In this document: one piece after another, positions 36,911 through 45,075 of the stretch
How the letters are laid out: every line of letters begins with the position of its first letter
Numbering within the stretch: position 1 is the first letter of the stretch
Origin: an uncultured Roseburia sp.
GTDB lineage: Bacteria > Bacillota_A > Clostridia > Lachnospirales > Lachnospiraceae
Direction of reading: 5' to 3'
DNA length: 59,711 nt
NCBI GenBank assembly: GCA_900753715.1
Contig: CAAEAE010000095.1
Span: forward strand, 1 to 59,711
Translations under genes and position numbers: made by a program
Notes under the pieces: model-generated
Told to the model about the DNA's origin: nothing
Databases searched by the model: none
Seen by the model: the letters and a program-made list of their open reading frames with translations, nothing else

Positions 36911-38646
36911 CCTATCATTCCCTCCCCTGTGGCATAGCGTTCCAATTCTTTCTGTGTCTCGTAAAGGTTGTGATAGTAGCCGTTTTCTGCCAAAAGTTCC
37001 CCGTGGGTTCCCTGCTCGCAGATGGCGCCGTCTTTCATCACAAAAATGCGGTCTGCCTTCACGACATTGGCAAGCCGGTGTGAAATCAGAATGATTGTCT
37101 TTTTCTTCGCCAGCTCTCTGATGACTTCCATAATCTTATTCTCGCTATCCGCATCAATGTTAGAAGCCGCCTCGTCAAAAATATAAATATCACTGTCATG
37201 TAAAATTGCTCTTGCAAGTGCAAGGCGCTGTTTTTGTCCACCGGAAAGGTTTTCGGCGCGCTCTGCAACCTGCATGGATAAGCCACCCTTTTCCTGCACG
37301 GTCTCCCAGAGTTCTACCTGACGCAATACCTGTTCCATCTCCGCTTCCGTGGCATCCGGTTTTCCCATCTTTAAATTCTCTTCCACCGTTCCGCGGAACA
37401 GATAGCTGTCATGGCGGACTCTTGTAACTTTATGATATAAAACATCCTGTGCAATCTCACGCACCTCCGTACCACCCACACAGACACTTCCGGTGTAGTT
37501 TCGATTCTCTCCCATTAAAAGGGATGCCGTGGTGCTCTTTCCACAGCCGGAGACGCCGACTAATGCGACAAACTGTTTTTCCGGCACCGTAAAGGAAATG
37601 TCTTTTAACACCTGCCTGTCCCCATCATAGGAAAAGTTTACATCCGAAAATGTGATATCACTGTCTTTTACTTCACGGATACTGCCTTCTTTTATCTCCG
37701 GCGCATCCAAGAAACGGAAAATCTTGTCTGCCGCCGCATTTCCATTCATTGCGATATGGAAAAAAGACCCGAGCAGCCGAAGCGGAAGGAAAAATTCTGC
37801 GGATATCATAATGATAAAAAAGCACTGTGCAACGGAAATATTTCCGCACGCAAGCTCCCTGATACTTAAAATAATTCCGACTGCCGCGCCGCCGTATGCA
37901 ACGATATCCATAACGCTGATGGAATTTAACTGCATGATAAGCACCCGCATCGTAATTTTGCGGAATTTCTCTGCCTCCTCATCCATCTTCTCTGCATAGC
38001 GCTCATCCGCCTGATAAATTTTTAACGTTGTGAGTCCCTGCAGATTCTCTAAGAAAGTATCTCCTAACTCCGTATAGGTTCCCCAGTATTTTGCCAAGAG
38101 TTTTTTGGCAAATTTCTGCACCGCAACGATTGACATCGGAATTAACGGCACACAGATTAAAAGGACAGCCGCCACCTTAAGGCTCATGCTTCCCACAATG
38201 ACAAATAAGGTCAGTGGTGCCAGCAGACTGTAAAAAAACTGTGGCACATATTTTCCAAAATAAATTTCAAGCTGGTCCACACCCTCTGTGCTGACCTGTA
38301 CTGCCTCTGCCGTCGTAATCTTCTCACGGTAAGATGCACCTAACCGCATCAGCTTTTCATAAATCAGCTCGCGCAGTCTTACCTTTACCTTAGAGGATGC
38401 CGCAAAAGACAACCGGCTGTTTGCCGTGGACGCCGCCATGCGCAAAACTATCGCCGACGCAAGTGCAATACAGACTTCCCTCATCCCAACTACTGTAACC
38501 CGGTCTTCCACGACCGCTGCAAGAAACGATGCCACTGTGAGCATCAGCGCCACATTTGCAAGCAGAGAAATCCACTGTGACACCACCATGCCGATGACAC
38601 AGCCCCGATTATCGGAAAACTCCCGTAACAAACGCTTATGAAACAT
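36907..38646 (-). CDS. ABC exporter half-transporter, CydD-like
   Basis: A 579-residue exporter subunit with six helices and an ATPase domain: Walker A GVSGCGKST, signature LSGGQKQR, Walker B IYIFDEAASNID, H-loop LISHR. Both ATP sites of the heterodimer look canonical, unlike the exporter at 52-56 kb. It begins 1 base after the ygbA stop. With ygbA it suggests a nitrosative-stress operon; the substrate, perhaps a low-molecular-weight thiol, is inferred. Confidence 0.82.
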   Translation of the reverse strand: MFHKRLLREFSDNRGCVIGMVVSQWISLLANVALMLTVASFLAAVVEDRVTVVGMREVCIALASAIVLRMAASTANSRLSFAASSKVKVRLRELIYEKLMRLGASYREKITTAEAVQVSTEGVDQLEIYFGKYVPQFFYSLLAPLTLFVIVGSMSLKVAAVLLICVPLIPMSIVAVQKFAKKLLAKYWGTYTELGDTFLENLQGLTTLKIYQADERYAEKMDEEAEKFRKITMRVLIMQLNSISVMDIVAYGGAAVGIILSIRELACGNISVAQCFFIIMISAEFFLPLRLLGSFFHIAMNGNAAADKIFRFLDAPEIKEGSIREVKDSDITFSDVNFSYDGDRQVLKDISFTVPEKQFVALVGVSGCGKSTTASLLMGENRNYTGSVCVGGTEVREIAQDVLYHKVTRVRHDSYLFRGTVEENLKMGKPDATEAEMEQVLRQVELWETVQEKGGLSMQVAERAENLSGGQKQRLALARAILHDSDIYIFDEAASNIDADSENKIMEVIRELAKKKTIILISHRLANVVKADRIFVMKDGAICEQGTHGELLAENGYYHNLYETQKELERYATGEGMIG

Positions 38647-38647
38647 C

Positions 38648-39007
38648 CTATGCCGCCTCCTTTTTCTGTCGTATTTTTTTCAGGGTCACGATTCCGTGAC
38701 GGATGGTGAGTACGGGGTGTGAAAACAGCATCCTTGGACCCGCATACCGCATCACCGCTTTAATCTTCGCCTGATTGTCCTTCGTATAGCAATGCACCTT
38801 ACAGGCGCTGCAAAATGTTTTGGTCTCCATAAACGGACACTTGTTTGTCCGAAGCGTCACATAACCACGCAGTTTACTGCACTCCTCACAGAGTGTTCCT
38901 CTTTTGGTCTTATGTACGCCATGACAATAAATTCCTATCATCGCAGAAACCGTGGCAATCTCCTGCTGCCTTTTCTGTTCGATTTCTGCCTCGCTTAACT
39001 TCTTCAT
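38648..39007 (-). CDS. YgbA-like nitric-oxide-response protein
   Basis: A 119-residue cysteine-rich protein that resembles the YgbA_NO family (named after a nitric-oxide-induced promoter). It has CHGVHKTKRGTLCEEC, then CPF and CSACKVHCYTKDNQ, followed by AVMRYAGPRMLFSHP. The Cys/His pattern looks metal- or cluster-binding. The ATG at 39007 is preferred because GGAAAGG lies 9 bases upstream. It heads an operon with a CydDC-like exporter. Confidence 0.8.
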   Translation of the reverse strand: MKKLSEAEIEQKRQQEIATVSAMIGIYCHGVHKTKRGTLCEECSKLRGYVTLRTNKCPFMETKTFCSACKVHCYTKDNQAKIKAVMRYAGPRMLFSHPVLTIRHGIVTLKKIRQKKEAA

Positions 39008-39053
39008 ATTATAGTACCTTTCCATGTTAGTTTCTTCTAACTTTTTCATGGTA

Positions 39054-39083
39054 AGTCTACACTAACAAGTCTTTCATTGTCAA
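39054..39083 (-). promoter_or_regulatory. ygbA promoter
   Basis: The minus strand has a perfect -35 TTGACA (39078-39083), 18 bases, and a weak -10 TAGACT (39054-39059). A small inverted repeat GTTAG-N6-CTAAC (39026-39041) lies in the leader. The weak -10 suggests an activator. Confidence 0.5.
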
Positions 39084-39103
39084 GGAATTTCCCGTGTTTC
39101 CAT

Positions 39104-41713
39104 CTAGTGCCAACGCGCGTTTTCCTCTTCCTTTGGCTGCTCCAATTCCCGTTTTGTCCTCTCCCTTTCTCCCCCGAAAAGAACACTTGCCGCAATTAAA
39201 AGTTCGTGCGCTAAAAGCGGCATTGCAGCTAATAAAAGCAGTTTTGCCCACTCGGCGAAACTTAACCCGCAGGTTCCGAACAGTGTCACAAAATATGGCA
39301 CCTCGGTTACCAAAAGCTGTAAGCCAAGCCCCACGATAACGGCAAGTATCATCAGCTTATTTTCCAGATGGTTCATCCGGAACAGCGAGGTCTCCACATC
39401 CCGCATCCCGACGGCATGAAAAAGCTGTGCCATGCCAAGCACGGTAAACGCATAGGTCTGACTGCGGCTTAATAACTCCGGCTGTTCTAAAAGCGCTTTG
39501 ATTGCCGAAAGTGTTACAGGAAGCTGCTCTTTTAACAGCAGCTCCACCGGAAGCTGTAAAAAAGCCACCGTACTGATGGCGGCAATCAGAACCCCGTAAA
39601 AACACGTACAGCTCCATCCGCCCCCTGCAAATAAGCTCTCATCTTTCCCGCGCGGCGGCCGGTCCATAAAGTTTTTCTGCTCCTCAATATCGACACCGAG
39701 AGCCAGTGCCGGAAGGGAATCCGTAATCAGGTTAATCCAGAGGATATGGCTGGATTTTAGCGGTGCCGCAAGTCCCATCGCAACCGCACACAACATCGTA
39801 ATGATTTCCCCAAAGTTTGAGGACAGCAAAAAAATTACAGATTTTCGTATATTTTCGTAAATACATCTTCCCTGCGCAATCGCTCTGGCAATCGTCGCAA
39901 AATTATCGTCGGTTAAAACAATATCCGCCGCATTTTTTGCCACATCGGTTCCAGCCATTCCCATTGCAATTCCGACATCCGCCGATTTTAGGGAAGGGGC
40001 ATCGTTGACGCCGTCTCCCGTCATTGCCGTAATCTCGCCGTTTGCCTTGCAGGCGGACACGATGCGAACCTTATGCTCCGGTGATACATGTGCAAACACA
40101 CGCAGTTTTGGCAGTCTTTTCGCAAATTCCTCATCTGACAGGTGGTCAAGTTCCTCCCCCGCCATACATTCTTCCATCCGCTCCGCGATTCCAAGCTCCC
40201 CTGCAATCGCAAAGGCGGTGTCCATCCGGTCTCCGGTAATCATAACCGTCTTGACTCCGGCACGGGCAAATTCCGCAACCGCCTCCTTTGCCTCTTTTCG
40301 TATCGGGTCCGCAATGCCGACCATGCCAAGAAAGGTAAGACCATTTTCCTCAAGGGATGCCACTCCTTCCTTCATTCCAAGCGCCAGCACCCGGAGTCCC
40401 CGACTGGTAAAATCCGCAAGCGCCTGTTCCACATTTTTTCGCACTGCCTTCGTAAACGGCCTTTTTTCTCCCCCCAGATAAATATAAGTACTCCGCTCTA
40501 ATATCTCGTCCGGAGAACCTTTTGTATAAGAAATTTTTCTTCCGTTCTCCTCATGTAATGTCGTCATCCGCTTGCGCGCAGAATCAAACGCAATTTCCCC
40601 GATACGCGGAAGTCTGTGCTCCAAATTTTCCCGCTCTATTCCAAACCTTGCCGAAAAGTCAAGCAGTGCAAGCTCCGTCGGGTCTCCAATCCGCTGCCCA
40701 TCCTGAAGCGTTGCATCATTGCAGAGCGTATACCCTTCCAAAAAATGATAATCCCGCCCTTTTTTCAGTTCTCCCGGCTCCTGGCATCTGCTGTCCGTGT
40801 AACAGCGCACAACCGTCATCCGGTTCTGGGTTAAGGTTCCGGTCTTATCCGAGCAGACCACACTCACGCATCCAAGTGTTTCCACGCTTGGAAGTCTTTT
40901 TACAATCGTGTTGACCTTTACCATCCGTGAAACGCTGAGCGCAAGCACCATCGTGACAATCGCCGGAAGCCCCTCCGGGACCGCCGCCACCGCAAGTGAG
41001 ATTGCCGTAATTAACATTTCTCCCATATTGCGGTTCTGGAGTACTGCAAGAAGAAACAGTATCACGCATAAAACTACAGAAACCGTGCTGAGTATTTTCC
41101 CCAAATCGGCAAGGCGCTTCTGTAGCGGGGTCAGCTCTGTTCCGGTATTTTTTAACATCTTTGCAATCTTACCGATTTCCGTATCCATCCCGATGGCTGT
41201 CACAACCCCTTCGCCTCTTCCGTAGGTTACATTCGTAGACATATATGCCAGGTTATTTTCCGCCACGTCCTTTGACACCGGAACAGACTCCCCGGTCAGC
41301 GCCGCCTCTTCGATTTTCAGGTTGACTGCCGTTGTCAGCTTTAAATCTGCCGGCACCTGCCGCCCCGCCTCCAGGCACACGATATCGCCCGGTATCAAAT
41401 CCGCGGCGGCGATTTCTTTGATATGCCCGTCCGCCTCCCGTATCAGCGCATGAGGGCTTGTCATCTCCTTTAACGCATCGAGCGCCCGCTTTGCCTTCCC
41501 CTCCTGCACCACGCCGATTGCAGCATTTAGCAGTACCACTGTCAGAATAATCACCATGTCCCCATATTCCCGCAGCAACATGGATATCGCCGCAGCCACA
41601 AACAGAATAAAAATCAACGGATCATTTAACTGCTCCAAAAAACTCGTCACTACAGACTTTGGCGCTTCTTCCTCCAGAATATTGTTACCTCTGCTCCCGT
41701 CCCGCTGTGTCAT
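39104..41713 (-). CDS. Calcium-type P-type ATPase (P2)
   Basis: A cation pump of 869 residues with ATP-driven transport across the membrane. The phosphorylation motif is SDKTGTLT, the actuator motif LTGESVP, and the hinge [18 protein letters not shown]. Residues such as [16 protein letters not shown] in helix 4 fit the Ca2+/Mn2+ P2A group. The N-terminus begins at the point where homologues have already run about 30 residues; a stop lies just upstream in frame. Its C-terminal region has the expected last helices. The XRE regulator upstream may control it. Confidence 0.9.
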   Translation of the reverse strand: MTQRDGSRGNNILEEEAPKSVVTSFLEQLNDPLIFILFVAAAISMLLREYGDMVIILTVVLLNAAIGVVQEGKAKRALDALKEMTSPHALIREADGHIKEIAAADLIPGDIVCLEAGRQVPADLKLTTAVNLKIEEAALTGESVPVSKDVAENNLAYMSTNVTYGRGEGVVTAIGMDTEIGKIAKMLKNTGTELTPLQKRLADLGKILSTVSVVLCVILFLLAVLQNRNMGEMLITAISLAVAAVPEGLPAIVTMVLALSVSRMVKVNTIVKRLPSVETLGCVSVVCSDKTGTLTQNRMTVVRCYTDSRCQEPGELKKGRDYHFLEGYTLCNDATLQDGQRIGDPTELALLDFSARFGIERENLEHRLPRIGEIAFDSARKRMTTLHEENGRKISYTKGSPDEILERSTYIYLGGEKRPFTKAVRKNVEQALADFTSRGLRVLALGMKEGVASLEENGLTFLGMVGIADPIRKEAKEAVAEFARAGVKTVMITGDRMDTAFAIAGELGIAERMEECMAGEELDHLSDEEFAKRLPKLRVFAHVSPEHKVRIVSACKANGEITAMTGDGVNDAPSLKSADVGIAMGMAGTDVAKNAADIVLTDDNFATIARAIAQGRCIYENIRKSVIFLLSSNFGEIITMLCAVAMGLAAPLKSSHILWINLITDSLPALALGVDIEEQKNFMDRPPRGKDESLFAGGGWSCTCFYGVLIAAISTVAFLQLPVELLLKEQLPVTLSAIKALLEQPELLSRSQTYAFTVLGMAQLFHAVGMRDVETSLFRMNHLENKLMILAVIVGLGLQLLVTEVPYFVTLFGTCGLSFAEWAKLLLLAAMPLLAHELLIAASVLFGGERERTKRELEQPKEEENARWH

Positions 41714-41788
41714 GTCACATTTCTTCTCCCATCATCCTATTTGAAAGCCTATCCGAATTCGTGGATAAGCCTCCTGTTAGAATATATG

Positions 41789-41820
41789 AAAAACCCGCGG
41801 CTATTATGCCGCGGGTTTTT
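41789..41820 (-). terminator. Terminator overlapping the XRE gene end
   Basis: A 13-bp stem (left 41789-41801, right 41808-41820) with a 6-base loop is followed by T-rich sequence. The XRE stop codon lies in the loop, so translation to the stop would cover the structure. Confidence 0.88.
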
Positions 41821-42685
41821 CCCCGGATACAGAATGTTTCTTCCTTACGATATCATTGGCAAACAGCGCCACAGCAAGCAGAACCCCCGCTGTAAGCAGT
41901 TTTTCTGCCAGAAGATGCACTGCTTCTTCCATGGAGCCTGCCAGACAATGCAGCAGATTATCATAAAGGAGCACAAACAAAATGACTGCTTCTGCCACAA
42001 GCATCCAGGCTGCCGCCTGCCCTTCCTCCTTCCGGAACAACCAGATACAAAACGTCATCCAGCCCATCTGTATCAGCCAGACGGCACACAACTGGTAATG
42101 AAGCGTCACTCCGGACATCCGATACCGGAAGACTGCCGGAAGCAGCACGGCAAGCAGTACCGCATAACAGCCACTCACCACCGAAAGTACTTTTCCTGCA
42201 CGCACCCATTTTCCCTGCACTCGCGCAGTCACATTTCTTTGCAGTACAATTGTAAACATCATAACAGCTGCCATTCCGGCAATCAGGAAAATATCTGCCC
42301 TGGCATCACTTACCCGGAACATCTGCAATGAGAAAATGGTCAGTGCAAGAAGCATCCCCCAGCATAATACCATACCAAGCAGTTGCTTTCTCCTGCTTTT
42401 TTGCTGTAGCTTTAACTCCAGTACAATCTCATTCCAGAGGTCTTTATTCCCTTCTTCCTTCTCTTCTTTCTCTTCCTTTTTTTCCCCGCGCACAAGTTCT
42501 TCAATCTGTAATCCCAGAACATTTGCGATGTCGTCAAGCAATGCAACATCCGGAAAGCTCTCTCCTGTCTCCCAGCGCGATACCGCCTTGTTTGAGACGC
42601 CTACTAACTCTCCCAGTTCGGTCTGCGTAAGTCCCTTCTTTCCCCTTGCATCCTTAATCAGTTTTCCGGTTCCTTCTTTGTTCAT
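41804..42685 (-). CDS. XRE-family regulator with membrane-spanning C-terminus
   Basis: A 293-residue protein: an N-terminal helix-turn-helix of the Cro/CI type (residues about 8-65, TQTELGELVGVSNKAVSRWETGESFP), a charged Lys/Glu linker, then about six membrane helices. Such membrane-anchored XRE proteins may sense envelope conditions. The ATG at 42685 follows GGGAGG. Its target is unknown; the adjacent P-type ATPase gene is the best guess. Confidence 0.88.
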   Translation of the reverse strand: MNKEGTGKLIKDARGKKGLTQTELGELVGVSNKAVSRWETGESFPDVALLDDIANVLGLQIEELVRGEKKEEKEEKEEGNKDLWNEIVLELKLQQKSRRKQLLGMVLCWGMLLALTIFSLQMFRVSDARADIFLIAGMAAVMMFTIVLQRNVTARVQGKWVRAGKVLSVVSGCYAVLLAVLLPAVFRYRMSGVTLHYQLCAVWLIQMGWMTFCIWLFRKEEGQAAAWMLVAEAVILFVLLYDNLLHCLAGSMEEAVHLLAEKLLTAGVLLAVALFANDIVRKKHSVSGEKPAA

Positions 42686-42789
42686 GGATATCACTCCTCC
42701 CTTCTTTCTGCCACAAGATTAACATGAGCGCTCCGGTTTTTGCAATCCACGCTGGCGGGAATTACGCTCTGGCTCATTGTCCGCGCAAA

Positions 42790-42825
42790 AAAAGAAGTCT
42801 TTCGCAGTCACGAAAGACTTCTTTT
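42790..42825 (-). terminator. Terminator of the second chemoreceptor
   Basis: A 15-bp perfect stem (42790-42804 with 42811-42825) with a 6-base loop is followed by T7 on the minus strand. Confidence 0.92.
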
Positions 42826-42840
42826 ATGTATGTTTTCTTA

Positions 42841-44535
42841 TTAGCCCAAAATAAACTGTTGTACAATATCATGCAGCTCATCAACGCAATGGTCACATTC
42901 TTCTACCTTGTCATGTGTACTTCCAGTCTTTTCTACCATGCTGCTTGTCTTCTCTGCAATATCTGTGACACCCTGGGAAGATTCACCCATCGTGTCATTG
43001 ATACCACCGAGTGCGTGTGCAATCGCATCAATATTTGTCGCCAGTCCGTTCATCGCATCCCGGACACCATCCATGCTCTTCTTTACCGCATCAGCATCGC
43101 TCTCATACTGCTGGCTCACAACCTCAAATTCCTTATAATCCTCAACAACGGTATTCTCAAGGAACTCCGTGGACTCTTCGAGACATTCTGCCATATTGGA
43201 AACTGCCTGTGTCACTTCTTTTACAATCTCACTGATATTTGCAATTGCGACAGAAGTCTGGTCTGCAAGGCTTCCAATTTCACTTGCAACAACTGCAAAT
43301 CCTCTTCCTGCTTCTCCTGCACGCGCTGCCTCAATGGAAGCATTCAGTGCAAGAAGACCTGTCTGGGAGGAAATCTCCATGATGGTTCCGGTCAGCTCAT
43401 TAATCTTATTGACTGCCTTGGAGCCTTCCACTGCCTCATCTGACTTCTTCTTTACGTTATGATAGATTTCCATGGTCTTCGCGCTTGCTGCCACCGTCTT
43501 ATTTCGGAGATTCTGTGCACGCTCCATGATTTCATCGGACATCTTTGCGCCGTCCATGGTCATGGTATTAATCGTATCAGCACCTTCCTTAATGGTTCCC
43601 ACGTTCTCATTAATCGTAACTGTGGTTGCTGCTGTCTCCTGCATACCAGCCGCTAACTGCTCACTTGTTGCTGAGTTATCAGTACACATACGGTTGACAG
43701 CATCTGTAACGCCCTGAAGTTCATTTACATTTTCAGAAATCTGTCCGCTTACGGCATCAATGTTCTGAATCATCTGACGCAGATTCTTACGCATGATACG
43801 AACCTGACGTGCCATCTCACCGGTCTCGTCTTTTCTTGCGCACAACTTGTCACTTGCCGCATTGTGACGGAAATCCAGATTTGCTGTGTGGCCAATAATA
43901 ACGGTAAGCTGGCGGATTGGTCTGCCTATCATATCTCCTATAACACAGCCGACAATTACGCATAATAAAAGGATTCCAACTGAAACTCCTGTCATCTTAC
44001 GCAACATTCCGTTTACCGGCTGCATCATGTCACTCTCGTCTGCACTTACCACCACAATCATTTTCTGTGAAGTAACTGCATAGGCCGCATATTTTGTAAC
44101 ACCATTAAAAGTATAAGTTACCACTGCATCTTCCGGTACTGTTCCGGAGGAAAGCTGCTCTACAACACCCTTTACCACTGCATTTTCAGCCGGCAATCCA
44201 ATCTTGTCTGCTGTAGGGTGATAAAGCATGGTGCCGTCTGTAGAAACCAGATATGCATAAGAAGAACTGATTCCTTCCATTCTGATATCTTTCAAAATGT
44301 CTGCGTAAGTCTCCACTCCTGCCTGATCAGCCGGCAGCTTGTCAATAATTTCCACTGCATTTTCCGTGATGGTCATGATGTAATCCCGATAGGCGTTTCC
44401 AACAGCCTTCTTCGCCTGGGTACCACTTCCAACCAGATTCGCACTGACTGCGACTGCAACTAAGATAATCACAGTGAGGATTACCTTGGTCGAAATTGAC
44501 TGTAGCTTTGACACTTTGTTCTTGTTCTGTTCCAT
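42841..44535 (-). CDS. Methyl-accepting chemotaxis protein (Cache-HAMP-signalling)
   Basis: A 564-residue chemoreceptor with a membrane helix (about residues 17-37), an extracytoplasmic Cache-type sensor (about 40-180; landmark [19 protein letters not shown]), a second helix (about 187-207), HAMP (about 208-262), and a signalling coiled coil with tip [21 protein letters not shown]. Small-molecule ligands such as amino or organic acids are typical of the sensor. Its C-terminal tail has CDHC, a cysteine pair rarely seen. Confidence 0.93.
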   Translation of the reverse strand: MEQNKNKVSKLQSISTKVILTVIILVAVAVSANLVGSGTQAKKAVGNAYRDYIMTITENAVEIIDKLPADQAGVETYADILKDIRMEGISSSYAYLVSTDGTMLYHPTADKIGLPAENAVVKGVVEQLSSGTVPEDAVVTYTFNGVTKYAAYAVTSQKMIVVVSADESDMMQPVNGMLRKMTGVSVGILLLCVIVGCVIGDMIGRPIRQLTVIIGHTANLDFRHNAASDKLCARKDETGEMARQVRIMRKNLRQMIQNIDAVSGQISENVNELQGVTDAVNRMCTDNSATSEQLAAGMQETAATTVTINENVGTIKEGADTINTMTMDGAKMSDEIMERAQNLRNKTVAASAKTMEIYHNVKKKSDEAVEGSKAVNKINELTGTIMEISSQTGLLALNASIEAARAGEAGRGFAVVASEIGSLADQTSVAIANISEIVKEVTQAVSNMAECLEESTEFLENTVVEDYKEFEVVSQQYESDADAVKKSMDGVRDAMNGLATNIDAIAHALGGINDTMGESSQGVTDIAEKTSSMVEKTGSTHDKVEECDHCVDELHDIVQQFILG

Positions 44536-44569
44536 TGTACTGCCCTCATTTCCCCTTTTGTTTTTACGT

Positions 44570-44598
44570 ATTATAACACAAAAAGCAATACTTTGAAA
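44570..44598 (-). promoter_or_regulatory. Promoter of the second chemoreceptor gene
   Basis: The minus strand has TTTCAA (44593-44598), 17 bases, TATAAT (44570-44575), with a TG one base before the -10. Confidence 0.6.
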
Positions 44599-44637
44599 GT
44601 GTTTTTAGTACTTTTGCTTCATTTCTTAACCGTTTAT

Positions 44638-44982
44638 TTAGCACGCCTCAATTTCTTTGATGTTACATTCGTTTCCACGTAACAGATACGTCTCATCGCT
44701 TCCGCAGTGCGGGCATTTTTTTCCGTATTTTACAGTCTCGTACTCCGCTTCACACGCAGTACAGTAAGTCACCGCCGGAAGCATATCAATCTTCATCACG
44801 GATTCCTCAATGAGTGGCATCTTTTTGCGGTAGTATTCCCAGCAGTCCGTCAGATACTCCGGCACAATTCCGCTCACCTCTCCGATTTCAAGTGTCACCG
44901 CACCGATTTTGGTCACATCATTTTCTGCTGCTACCTCTTCTAATGTTTTTGCCACATGGACAATAATTCCCAGTTCGTGCAT
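44638..44982 (-). CDS. hypA: Nickel-insertion metallochaperone HypA
   Basis: HypA delivers nickel with HypB during [NiFe]-enzyme maturation. The 114-residue protein has the nickel-binding N-terminus MHE, which fixes the start at 44982, and a zinc site with CxxC pairs at Cys74/77 and Cys90/93. It lies 93 bases after the oxidoreductase gene, separated by a weak hairpin. No [NiFe] hydrogenase or urease genes are in the window. Confidence 0.9.
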   Translation of the reverse strand: MHELGIIVHVAKTLEEVAAENDVTKIGAVTLEIGEVSGIVPEYLTDCWEYYRKKMPLIEESVMKIDMLPAVTYCTACEAEYETVKYGKKCPHCGSDETYLLRGNECNIKEIEAC

Positions 44983-45024
44983 GGGGATTTCATTCCTTTC
45001 TATATATAGCCACAAGTTACAAAA

Positions 45025-45050
45025 GGCTGCTACACCTAAGTACAGCAGCC
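45025..45050 (-). terminator. Weak hairpin between oxidoreductase and hypA
   Basis: A 9-bp stem with a 2-base bulge (GGCTGC/GCAGCC plus TAC/GTA) is followed by a short T-run. It may reduce hypA expression relative to the upstream genes. Confidence 0.5.
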
Positions 45051-45075
45051 CTTTGCCTTTTTTATTCTTTGTTCC

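Noticed and set aside
39104..41803. Frameshift explaining the short P-ATPase N-terminus
   Set aside because: No other frame between the XRE terminator and the ATG encodes the missing motif, so deletion or a short variant is more likely than a frameshift.
41741..42331. A 196-codon plus-strand open frame opposite the XRE gene
   Set aside because: The translation is Cys/His/Pro-rich without a pattern and crosses a terminator; the minus-strand XRE gene has a clear HTH and helices.
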